DNA of 64,000 nt from Micromussa lordhowensis (taxonomy: Eukaryota > Cnidaria > Anthozoa > Scleractinia > Lobophylliidae). Positions 1 to 10,300 of the stretch are shown piece by piece. The DNA lies in contig CAXHUQ010000354.1 in the NCBI GenBank assembly GCA_964020085.1, positions 62,001 through 126,000 of the forward strand. Direction: 5' to 3'. How positions within the stretch are numbered: the stretch's first letter is position 1; each line of letters starts with the position of its first letter. The translations under genes and the position numbers were made by a program. The notes below the pieces were generated by a model that saw nothing but the letters and a program-made list of their open reading frames with translations, was not told where the DNA came from and ran no database searches.

Positions 1-862
1 ATTCCCTATTTTCGAACTCTTCGTTGAAGTAGAGGACATTTCCATGCTAAAATAACTTCAAAAATGTTGTTGTGATGTTTTGTTGAGATATTCCCGTTTT
101 TCATTCTTCGATAATTAATCACTCCGGGAAAAAAAATTCACTTATAAATTCTTGCTGGAAGTCAGTTATGCTGACAAGTATGCACTACTTTCTGATTGGT
201 GCACCGGACATATACAAAACATGGACCGGGGTCCATGGGGTGGTCCATGGTGGTCCATGGACTGGGTCCATGGGGTGGTCCATGGACCCCGGTCCATGTT
301 TTGTATACGTCCTTGGTGCACCTATTAACAATAATTGACAGTTGATGAAATCAGATTACATGTACATCAAAATTGGTGGGCATAATGCAAAAAGCCCGGT
401 TTTTACAGCAGGCGTTCTTTCCTCTTCTTCCTTGAGTATATGGCTTCCCTACCCCTTCTCTGTTTACGACTACAACGCAGGCTAAGACCACTTAGAGTGG
501 CAAAACTGTGTTTATGTCACCAACTGTGTTTAAAGACAATCTTTTGAATTTTAAAATTCTAAGATTGGATAGGCTAAGATATCATTTTGCGATGGATTTT
601 TACATTATTAATATTTTTCTCGTTGGTTTATGAGTTGGTATGATGCCTAATTGGCTTTCCGAAGTTAAATTAATTAAGATGATGACAATGAAAGAAAACC
701 ATCGAAAGGACAAGTTAAAGATGTAGGCAGTTTAATTTGTTATTACTGAATTTTCTGCCAGAAGTTGATTCAATTTCATGGAAGTGGCATGCATCATTGT
801 AGCTTCTCGTACAGTGTTACAAGTTAGACTGAATTACATGTAACATGTCAAAATTCTCCTAC
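1..862. other. Non-coding stretch left of PPP2R3C exon 2
   Basis: This is the start of the intron after the second PPP2R3C coding exon, whose donor is at 862. Apart from the palindromic element at 206-312 I see no exon with plausible splice sites and no recognisable repeat. The next PPP2R3C exon must lie left of the window. Confidence 0.5.
206..312. mobile_element. 107-bp palindromic MITE with 10-bp target duplication
   Basis: The ends are inverted copies: GGACATATACAAAACATGG on the left is matched on the right with one mismatch. The middle is built from repeated GGTCCATGG/GGGGTCCATGG blocks, so nearly the whole element folds on itself. The 10-mer TTGGTGCACC lies directly before (196-205) and after (313-322) the element, as expected of a target-site duplication. 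A 9-11 bp duplication suggests the Mutator superfamily, but the 10-mer contains the palindrome GGTGCACC, so it could instead be an outward extension of the inverted repeat. Confidence 0.7.
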
Positions 863-1179
863 CTTGAAATAAAACCTGGGAATAGCATCATAGCTCTTAG
901 TTTTTCCTTTTCCAGCTCCTTTCCATTCATTATAGTATTTGGTAAAAAGTTCCGTCTCACTGGGAGTACTTTGATCTAGATCATCAGCTTCTGAAAAACA
1001 GAACAGAAGGTTGTTTCTATAAAAAGAAAGGCTCTAAGTAAAAATAGTGCAGAAAGTGTACTAAAAACACTCAACCGAAAGCGGCGAAAAACATTGTAAA
1101 CGCTTGTACTTTCTTCTTTCTCCGCCTTCTTCCTCTCGTTAAACCTTCGTAGCGATTCAGCCCATCCTGTTGCACTCAT
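863..1179 (-). CDS. PPP2R3C: PPP2R3C, N-terminal exons (PP2A regulatory subunit B'' gamma / G5PR), partial
   Basis: Two spliced minus-strand coding exons, 1110-1179 and 863-990, encode the first 66 residues. The start is the ATG at 1179 (reads MSATGWAESLRRF). The 5' exon begins at 1205 after a TTTTAG acceptor. The donor at 1109 (GTACAA, phase 1) and acceptor at 991-992 join in frame, and the second exon ends at a phase-0 donor (GTAGGA). The second exon reads ELFTKYYNEWKG... followed by ...IPRFYFK, the signature block of PPP2R3C; the human protein has the same FTKYY-EWKGG and IPRFYY blocks about 25-50 residues from its start. PPP2R3C is a calcium-binding B''-type subunit that directs PP2A and PP5 to substrates. 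The EF-hand body and C terminus lie left of the window. Recognition is from remembered family sequence, not a search. Confidence 0.8.
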
Positions 1180-1450
1180 TTCACTTGGTAAAGCCTCATG
1201 AACATCTAAAACGTAAAATAAACTGCAAATTAAAATATTTTCATTCCTGCTCCCGCCATGTTTTATTTTAGAAGATGACGAGGTTGCAGCGGATTATGGG
1301 ATTGAAGATAGGGAGGAAACTGGAGACAAAGGCGTCATGTAACGGGAATTAAACGTCGCAGGTGGTCTTGTGTAAATACCTTCACCTCAGGCTCTGAAAC
1401 AAGAACCACTTCAAGTTTTTACGTCGAACCATCCTTGAAGAGCACGCTTC
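1180..1450 (-). promoter_or_regulatory. PPP2R3C: Presumed PPP2R3C 5' region (source of two inverted copies)
   Basis: The sequence just upstream of the PPP2R3C start holds the 5' UTR acceptor (1206-1207) and, by position, its promoter. No TATA box is evident. It is marked off because 1155-1450 recurs in reverse complement at about 6545-6755 and 23840-24150 inside segments A and B. A short ATGGCGGGA frame at about 1260 (minus) stops within ten codons and is probably untranslated leader. Confidence 0.45.
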
Positions 1451-3052
1451 CTTATAATTCCAGTATTTGCACGGTTTTCATTTCTCCACAAATCTAACCA
1501 TTTTCTCATTTTTAACCCTGACAGTGGGCCACTGTCCATAATTACTGCGCAAATGAAAGTGGAGTGCGCGATCGAATAAAATCAGCAGTGATTTATTTTA
1601 TACTTGCAGACATTCCTTCACGTATCTTAAACACGTTTTCTTTAATTTAGAAACTTTTTTTTGTTCTTAAGGTTGTTTTCTTCCTAAAATCAATTTTTTA
1701 ACTTGTTTATTGTAAATACATTAGGCTCTCTAGAAGATTAGCCTAACTGCTGGTTTCTTCGGACAGGTACGGTTCTGTTTTGAGACATTTTTAAATTTCA
1801 GTCGCACTATTTTACGCGTCTGCTATACATTTAAAAATTCACGTGTGTTTGCATTGGTTTTGCATTTAAATCAGCTCCTAAGATGACAAGTGCTTAAACA
1901 TGTCACGTGCCTTAAACAGGCCCAAAAACAAATGCGGTTTTAATCAGCTCTGGTAAGTAGCCAAAATCGTAAGTTAAACTTCATTCTCAAGATGCTTGAA
2001 GTGCGGATTGTAGCTTGCTAAGCTCCGATTTCTCCTATTAGCTGAATAACTGGTGAAAGATGAATAAATCTGCGCAGTTATAAGACCGAGCTAAGGTCCA
2101 GTCAAATGACGAGACAGTACACTGTTCAATCAAGTCAGTTCAAGTTCCACACTATTTAGCCTTACGTTGATTCTACTTGGCAACAAATCTGGATGCGTTT
2201 AGCTGGTGACTTAGTTTCCCTGCCAAAAAACACTAAAAACTTAGTATCCCAACCAAAGAAAAGGCAGAACTCCAACAGCAACTTTCAAAGATTCTAACGC
2301 ATTTTCTTCATCTGGAACAAGTTCTTTTGTTCTTAAGGCAGTAGGCTTCCTCTTAGAAAAAAGAAAACTTTTCTGTCACCATAAGCTGTGAAAATCAAAT
2401 CACCGTATAGGAAAAGATCGGCTCAGTTGCGGTTACTTTTAAAAGGCTGACCTTGATAACACAAAATCCAAAATCAGTTCACAGTATCGACACATAGCCG
2501 GCTAGCTGCGAGGTTAATAACCATGCATTCTATCGACTTTCTAACTGTTATCACTGGGTGTTTGCTTTCGTTTTGCGATTTGAATAGCTTTGTAATGGTT
2601 ACTTAGACATGTGCGTGTGGTGCTGTTTTTTTAACCAATCAGGCGCCACAACTCGCGACAACTAAAGCCGATCGTGACTTGTGTCGTTCGTGTTTTCCCG
2701 CTGTCCATCAGTAACAAGCTTTACTGCTTTGTGCTTTGTCTCCAAAGACACCAAATCAGTTTAGTTTTCATGCTACTTCAGTCATTAGGACACCGAAAAT
2801 AGACGAGTACAAATTAAATATTTAATGACTTCAACCGGGGAACGTGATTTCAAGCCACTTACAATTTCATCTATCTGTAAATTCCGACAAGAACTAATTC
2901 GTCGGCGTGGATATGGAGGCTCCAGCTTGAAGGAAGAAGTCGCGTAATACACCATTAGCTTGTTTTTGAACCGACAGTGATTAAAATAACAATAGAAGTC
3001 GACATTAACGTTATCAATCATATAACATCGGGTATTTTGATTACCATGTAAG

Positions 3053-3165
3053 TGGAGGCGCGCTGGCTTAATAGTAAGTGCGCTGAACTTCCGGATTAAG
3101 CGGTCTTAGTTCCAGTCCTGGCCGGGATAATTGCGTTGTGTTGGGTATACAAGACACTTATCAAA
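3053..3165 (+). repeat. 5' fragment of tRNA-headed SINE
   Basis: The block begins GGAGGCGCGCTGG, has a decayed A-box-like region (TTAATAGTAAGTGCG) and a decayed B box (TTAGTTCCAGTCC), then GTTGTGTTGGGTATACAAGACACTT. It aligns with the SINE at 26365-26660 and with a longer copy at 21877-22160 in the duplicate segment. It is cut off after AAGACACTT, so the 3' two thirds were lost in copy A after the duplication. Confidence 0.7.
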
Positions 3166-4257
3166 CAAATATTTTTGAAACAAATATTTTCCTTTCCAGT
3201 GATAAAAAGAACGACTGAGCAAAGCTGCCTAATCCGAATTCTAGCCATATCACGTATATTGGCTTTGAATCTGTGATGCCGTCGCCCAGAAAGTACTTTT
3301 AAAGTTTTATACTATACTGTTAAAAGTTCGGACGCTTAAAACTTTCGGACGGTTTTATTTTCGGACACTATTTTTGTCCGAAATTAAAATCGTCTGAAAT
3401 TTTTGGCGAGTAATGTATGTAACGTGGTAAGTCTGATCAGATTATGATACTTTTTTTTCCACGTCAAGGAAAGTCTATACCGATTATACAACTGGGGCTG
3501 TAGTTGCTTACCAGTTATCTTTGATATTAAAGAATCATATGTCATAGCAAAATCTAACATTGATTTTAAAAGGTACCAGACGACTGAAGCTAAGAAATGA
3601 TCAGTAACCCAGCTATAGTTATATTTAACGGTAACGTTTGAGGGTAATGCTGATCCTAATGTGTTGGACAACTAGCCGAGGCCTGCTAGGTTCTCCAGAT
3701 ATTACGAACTGAAGCATTTATATCTATCTTTACTTACTTTTGCAATATTGTCCGGCGCTTGTGTAGCGACGTCTTCTACAGCGATGTCAACGTAAAGCAT
3801 TCCAGATGATCCGGCAGGCCTTCAATTTTACGTGCAGGTACTGCTACCTTTTTTCTGATCTCAAAAATCGCCAAACCAAAATAAGCTCAGCATAAAAAAA
3901 TCGACAAACATCGAGTTTTCGTCCCCAAATTCCAACTAGATCAACCAACTGAAAATATGTTGAAAAAAAGTACACTCTAAGCATTTTCCTTTGTAGTTAT
4001 ACATTTTGATCACCGCGGGAGACCGGGGAATTTGGTCTGTATCCGGGAGACTCCTAGCGAATAAATCCGGCACAGTTTACAGGTAGACATGAAGCTCTTC
4101 CAATTGCTAGGCACGATTTAAGAGAGAGTAGCTATACTACCGCACTGACGTCGACTGTAGAACGGAACAACCTAAAGCTTAATTATTAGCGCATATTAAG
4201 CTTAATATCGTGACGCCTGCCTTGCTTCCGCTCCGTTGCTCTTCGTGCTGGTCTACT

Positions 4258-4546
4258 GGGGAGGATCTAGGGGTGGTTCGGTCGAGCCCCCTAAACTGAA
4301 CGTAAAAATGTATAACAAACGCGTGGTTAAAAAAAAGTGAACCAACTCAGCTAATAAATATATCTTTTGAAAAGGATATTTCTTTGTGTCTTTGTACGCG
4401 AAAACAGCAATAAAAACAAGACAAATTTGTGCCATTTCAGAGGCCCTAACATTTTCCGGGGGAACATGCCCCGGATCCCCTAGGGGCCACCGCCTTCGGC
4501 GGGCGTTTATCCGAACCCCCCTTCGTCAAATCCTGGATCCGCCCAA
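4258..4546. mobile_element. MITE with 8-bp target duplication
   Basis: The element is bounded by identical 8-mers GGTCTACT at 4250-4257 and 4547-4554. Its ends are short imperfect inverted repeats, GGGAGGATCTAGG on the left against GGGCGGATCCAGG on the opposite strand at the right. The uninterrupted target is visible in the second tandem unit (6025-6050) and in copy B (23310-23330). An 8-bp duplication fits hAT or P-like families; the ends do not start with the usual hAT CAG, so I leave the family open. No coding capacity is seen. Confidence 0.7.
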
Positions 4547-4579
4547 GGTCTACTCTCCCATTGTCTGACGATACGTAAG

Positions 4580-5184
4580 TTAAGGCGGGGGTAAACGTGA
4601 AGGCTGTTTTGAGGTTGCTTAACACGGCCTTTCTGCCAATATCTCAGTCATGTTTCAAGCGACACTAAATCTCTCTGCTTATCTCATTAACCACTGTTTG
4701 GCGGTTTTGTGTAAATTTTTGGGTGATTTTTGGGCATTTTGGGAAAGAGATATTTTTTCTCAAAGGATAGGTTAAATTGAGGAAAATATGAAATGTTGAA
4801 GATTTGATGGATTTGGAAAATTGAAATTTGAAGTGAAGAATTAGTAGACGGATACCAAACAGTCCCCTAGCAACCAGGGGCTCTCTTTTGCGGGGGTCAA
4901 CTGTCTGGTAGTGTTTCCAACCCATCTTAATCCTAACAATTTCCTTTTTTATATCACTTCAAATTTCATACCTATTCTCGGTTTTCATCAGTCACGTGAT
5001 CAAAACTAAAAATCATAACCGTTCAATAAATAAATTCAAGAATCTGGGATATGATAGATGATTGCAATATAAACAACCTCGCCAAGAATCAGGTCTCTGC
5101 TGTTTTTAATTCGCGCGCTATTCGCAGAAGTGTGTCATCCAAATTTATAGAGATTTGTATGGGACGCCATGTTGGTGCCCATCT

Positions 5185-5215
<31 letters not shown>

Positions 5216-5593
5216 ACAGAAACATCTGTCACCGAGTTTTATTACAAAAGCGTAAATTTATCTCTCGAGGAACTCAAGAACATTAAAATAATACTTTTCC
5301 TAATACAAGAACCCGTTCAGATAGCCAAATTTCCCGAAATAAGTCCCGAAATAAGTCACTTTTTAAACAACCCGGCCGTCATGTAAATGCAGCGTCACCC
5401 AAAAGCTTAGAAATTCAAGCATAACCTATCGCAAAACCAAGAACCCTTTCGGGACAAAAAATCGTCTAAATATTAGTTTTCAGCTGCTCTTATACCTCAT
5501 TAAAGTAAAATATCAATAGGATCAATAGTTTTGTAGTTTGAATTTTAGTGACGTCATTTGAAAACCGGTAATTCATGTTTACCCCCGCCTTAA
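4580..5593. mobile_element. 1-kb non-autonomous element with TTAA target duplication
   Basis: TTAA at 4580-4583 and 5590-5593 flanks inverted termini GGCGGGGGTAAACGTGAA and, on the opposite strand of the right end, GGCGGGGGTAAACATGAA (one mismatch). TTAA duplication is typical of piggyBac and Kolobok elements. The interior has no transposase-like ORF. It contains a perfect 38-bp palindrome at 5166-5203 (CGCCATGTTGGTGCCCATC and its complement), which may be a second, smaller inserted hairpin. It is absent from copy B. Confidence 0.8.
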
Positions 5594-6544
5594 GGTAAAG
5601 CATTTATCTATACACGATAAAAATATAACAGCAACGCAGTCAACATGGCTAAATAGTAGCTGCGCGTTACTGTTGCCACTTGTTTGAATAAACCTAATTT
5701 AACATTTACGGATTGGCATTCTAATTTCCTTTAAAATCATTTAGCTATCATCACGCCTGCTTGATTATCACTTATAACAGTTTGGGACCTTTTCTAAAGC
5801 GCTTAGTCTTGCTCAGATTTTTTGAAAATAATAAATAAAAAATAGAGTCTCGGCAGTTTACAGGTAGACATGCTGCTCAACCAATTGCCAGGCACGATCT
5901 AAATTTAGAGAAAGCGGCCACACTAGACAGTCTGACTGTGGAACGAAACATGCTAAAGCCTATTAGCGCATATCAGCTTAATCTCGTGGCGCCTGCCTTG
6001 CTTCCGCTGCATTGCTCTTCGTGCTGGGCTACGTTCCATTGTCTGACAGTACTTGCAGTCAGCCTGGCTTGATAGTGCGTTACTTGCCACTGGTTTGATT
6101 AAACCAGGAGGCTCCTTAATAAACCTAATTTAACGAATTCGGCTTGGGGTTCTAATTTCCCTTCAAAATCATTTAGCTTTCATCATCCCTGCGTGATCAA
6201 GGGCACTTTGATTATCATTTATCACAGTTTAGGACCCTTTTTAAAGCGCTTACTCTTTCTCAGTTTTTTTTTTTAAATAATTAACGTCTCGGCGTCTCAG
6301 CACGATACGATCTAAATATAAATTTCTGAAAAATGGCTTTTAAAGAACACACTTACCTAAAATGAAACCTGAATAGAGGAAAGAATACTTAAAATCTTTA
6401 TATTTCTTAGGAAACTATTTAGCTGCGTTGATATGCAAGTGACAGCGCGTGCTTGACGTGGTTAACATCTTCAGAAACCTTAGCTGTTGCTTATTTCCGA
6501 TTTCTTTCAATTTATGTCACGTTTTGTTTCTCTAAGCTACCAAT

Positions 6545-6755
6545 TATCGCGTGCTCTTCAAGAGTGGTTCGGCGTAAAAACTTGAAGTGGTTTAAGCCTT
6601 ATCCTGAACTTGTCTCAGAGCCGGAGGTGAAGGTATTTACATACTTCCGCTGCAACTTCGTCATCTTCTAAAATACATGGCGGGAAGTTTATTTTTCATT
6701 TTGGAAGTTCATGGGGCTTTCCTTAGTGAAATGAGTGCAGCCGGATAGGTAGAAA
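6545..6755 (+). pseudogene. Degenerate inverted copy of PPP2R3C first exon and promoter (copy A)
   Basis: On the plus strand this reads like the minus strand of 1155-1450: CGTGCTCTTCAAG, GGCGTAAAAACTTGAAG, GAGGTGAAGGTATTTACA, TGCAACTTCGTCATCTTCTAAAATA, CATGGCGGGA and AGTGAAATGAGTGCAGCCGGATAG. The last string corresponds to the PPP2R3C start region but has TAG in place of the tryptophan codon at residue 6, so it cannot encode the subunit. The 5' UTR splice acceptor of the true gene is also missing here. Confidence 0.7.
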
Positions 6756-7390
6756 TATTGTAGCCCGCGAGAAGGCTCTTAGTAGAGAAAGAAAGTATCC
6801 TTCATTCGTGCCACGCGAAGAGTTAATTATTAATTGGGTCCGGTAACGTTTGCGAGAAATTTCTTTGGCAGGAAGCGACTAAATATATATCATACGGAAC
6901 TTTATTGCTGGTAGAATAACACTATTGTACACTATTTGTTGGTAAAGACAAAGAAAACAAAAGCCATGCGTTTCAGAAGGTAAAACTAGTATAGCACGTA
7001 AACTAAGTAAAATGTTTCGTTGAAATGAAACCATGAGGTTCCACAGTTCGTTCTCCGGTTATAAGGCCAGCTATACTAAATTAAAAGCGATCTACATTTT
7101 CATTCGTATCAGCTACTTTGTCAATGTTATGACGAAATTCATGATCAACAACAGGACAGACGCATGAAAAACTGACGTCAATTTGTTAAACTGATGTGAA
7201 GAGATCCATGTAATGTCTGTGACGGGTTGTGGTTAAGTTTTTAAATTCTCACGAACGTGACACAGCCAAAGAAACCACACGGTTCCCTGTACAGCAATAA
7301 AGCAATTTTATCAGTATGGAGTTTCTCGGACTGGATCTCGGATGCATCTTGAACGGTTGAAGAATTAAGTACGCCAGAAGAGACGTCCTT

Positions 7391-10300
7391 TTACCTCGCC
7401 CTACATAGGGTACGTCTTATTTCATCCTCAAGTATTATTTGCCCGTCTCTCAGTTCCACAATCTTATCACAGTCTTCTATGGTTTTAAGTCGATGTGCGA
7501 TTGTGATCACTGTTGAGGTTTTCAGTTTTTCTCGGATTGTTTGGTGTATGATTTTTTCAGTTCTGGGATCTACATGAGCAGTCGGCTCGTCCAAGATGAC
7601 TATTTTACTGTCCTGCAGGAGAACACGAGCGAGGCAAATCAACTGTTTTTCGCCTGCACTTAGATTCATTCCTCTACAGTTCAATGTGTAATCAAGCTTC
7701 CCTTGCAAGGTTTCCACCAATGACTTCAGTTGGACTGTCTCTAGTGCATCCCACAATTCAACATCACTGTGTTTTCCCAGTGGATCGAGATTCTTTCTCA
7801 GGGACCCACTGAACACAACAGGACTTTGGTGAAGGACAGAGATGCATTTCCGAGATTCTTGAATGTTCAAATTGTTAAGCTCCACTCCATCTATTGTGAT
7901 TTGTCCTTCAACTTCGGGCATGCGCAGAATTGCAGCTGTGATGCTTGATTTTCCAGCTCCAGTTCTACCCACAATTCCTATCTTGGACTGTCCATCAATT
8001 TTTAAATTCAGATCCTCGAGTACTCTTGGTCCTTCTGGATAATATCTTAGCGATACCTTGTTACAGTTTATTTCTCCGTTCTTCGGCCAATGTTCAGGTC
8101 GCTGCGTTACTGTCTGGTATCCCGGTTCAGATTCAAGTTTAGTAATTGTCATCACTCGTTCTACAGACGTCATCAAGTTCTCGACTTCTGAGGACTGCTG
8201 AACAGACACCTGGGTGAAGTGAGAAGTTTCGAAGACGTAAACGAAAGCGAGGCCAACCAGAGCTATAAAGAGGAGAATAGGCGTGTTAGACGTTGTAATG
8301 AATTAATTATAAATTAGCGGTTTAAAAGGATCCGTAACGCCTGTCCAGTGAGCCTTCTGTACCGTAACGTTTACGCGATTTAACATGGGATGGTTAAATC
8401 TCTGTTACAGTGAGGAGGCTATATTTCGGTAACTATAGTTTTTGTTTTCTTAATGGCTTTCAAACTTTATGGAATTTGGACATTTCTTGTCAACCTTGTA
8501 ATTTCAATTCAATGCCAAAGACAAAAAAATGTTTAGAACCGTCATCGTGCAATCACATTGTAATTTCGCAGAGAAAGTTCAAAACAAAATTATCTAATAC
8601 GATTCAAAACTGCCATTTCTTGTCACCCTACTCTAACGTATGGAGTTACATTCGTTTTAAGTGAGCAGGCCATATACCAAGAAAAAGAATGCTATGTAAA
8701 TGATTTCCTTACCATTGTTGTGGGAATACAATGCAGCGAGCAAGGCTACAGCGCCGATTAAGAGAGCAGAGAGGAGATCTAATCTTATACCCAGCCATCG
8801 AGTTCCAGCCAATACCATGTAAAATGCACGGTTATGAGTGTCTTGGTAACTGTAACATAAGGCAACAAAATCTTTAACATGAGCTGTTTTCATCTAGAAG
8901 ACGTTTTTCTTGGAATTGTTATAAAAGGAATTTTTGGATTTTGTGCTCATAAGAATGTTGCAGCATCGTAGACTTTTAAACAAATCTCATTTCTCGAACG
9001 TTATAGTATTACACCAAGAAAGCTTAACAGTCGTTAGATGGATATTTTGTCTTTGGAACGTAGTCTATAAACTGGGCATAACGTGCGTATTATGCCTACG
9101 AGATGCACATCTTTTCTTTGAGGTATCATGATCTGGTACCTGTTTCATTTGTTTAGCTACTTTTTGGTGCTAAAGATTTGCCAGTGAAAAGTTAAAGCTG
9201 AAAGTGGGTTTCTGTTGTTGATAATCAAGCTAGAAATTGATCCACAACATCCCCCAACTTTTTTTAACCCTGTGAAGCACTTCAGAAAAGGTGTTTTCGA
9301 GTTTTACCACTTTGAAAATCATCTGTACCTGTACAAGAGATCAGCAAACTCCTGCTGTCTTCCACGGGATCGAATGGTGTCCAGTCCGTCTAGGGTTTCA
9401 GAGATCTGTGTCAACACCGGACTGCGGCACACACACTCTAGTCTCCTAAGTTCTCTTGATGTCCTCATAAAATACCTTGCAATGTAAACATACAATAATA
9501 TAATCGGTACAACAACTGCTGCAAGCCATGCATTGGCAACCAGGGGAACAAGTGCTGCAGTTAACACGAACAACACTATTTGGACTGCAAAGAGGAAGGT
9601 CTTGGGTAGAACCTCGTCCATACAGCCAATGTCTTTAGAAAATCGATTGAGGATTCTTCCAATTGGATTTGAATCAAAAAACAGAACCGGTGCTTTTAGG
9701 ATGGCTGTCACCATGTCGTTGTGAAGGTTTTCCGAAGATTTCAGTACCACCAGGAAGAAGGCATAGGCGCGTAATGTTGTAAGAAGGACAGCTACCGCGA
9801 CACAAGTGGCGTAGATGCCAACATTTATCCTGTCCGTTTGCTCGTCACGAGGGAGTGTCGTTAGGAAGGACAGCCACAGGTCCGGTGAAACCATAACTCC
9901 TGCAATCAGTGAATACAACACTCAAAAAGGAATAATTGGTTGGAAAAATAAGTTATCTGGGAAGAATTCATGTTTGCATGTCCATTCATGACTTTTTAAG
10001 CAACTACATCCTCTTGAAATTGCGAAACGATCGAACAATGTCAGTACCTAATCATTCCCCAAATAGTCAGAAATTTTGGGCCCGTATATGGCCCTTTGCC
10101 AATCATTTCGGCTTTCACCCATTATGACTGATTTTGGAATTGGTACCGTTTTGAGTAAAAGTGAACTTGATGCACAACAATTCTGATTCGAGTGCATGCC
10201 TTGTTGGGGTCTTTCTAAAGCTATTCGATTGGTAACCTGACCACTTTAATATGAGCGGTGCGACGGTTTCAAGACTGGGTTCCCTTTAATGGCGTCATTG

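Larger units (their letters stand above)
4071..6290. repeat. Internal tandem duplication within copy A
   Basis: Two adjacent copies of one unit: 4071-5853 (interrupted by two transposons) and 5854-6290 (uninterrupted). Both begin near TTTACAGGTAGACATG and run through the shared stretch CTTGCTTCCGCT-CTCTTCGTGCTGG-CTAC. The uninterrupted sequence in copy B (23155-23600) shows the original single unit. The duplication therefore occurred in A after A and B separated, or was lost from B. Confidence 0.75.
1447..8723. repeat. Segmental duplication, copy A (contains ABCC 3' end)
   Basis: This segment is matched in the same orientation by 20175-25390. Matching blocks occur in the same order: 1447-2600 with 20175-21430, 2750-3165 with 21600-21970, 3395-4080 with 22470-23160, 5860-7590 with 23160-25003, and 8355-8723 with 25005-25390. 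Identity by eye is high (whole lines with few differences, many small indels). The match stops 11 bases inside ABCC exon 5. Copy A carries the intact last exon of the transporter plus insertions that copy B lacks. Confidence 0.85.

Noticed and set aside
4253..4568. Two 60-aa ORFs
   Set aside because: They lie within the 289-bp MITE with an 8-bp target duplication.
8657..8893. ABCC exon 5 taken as starting at the ATG at 8893
   Set aside because: That start would not join exon 4 in frame; the acceptor at 8850-8851 (TGTTACAG) restores phase and the YQDTHNRAF family alignment.
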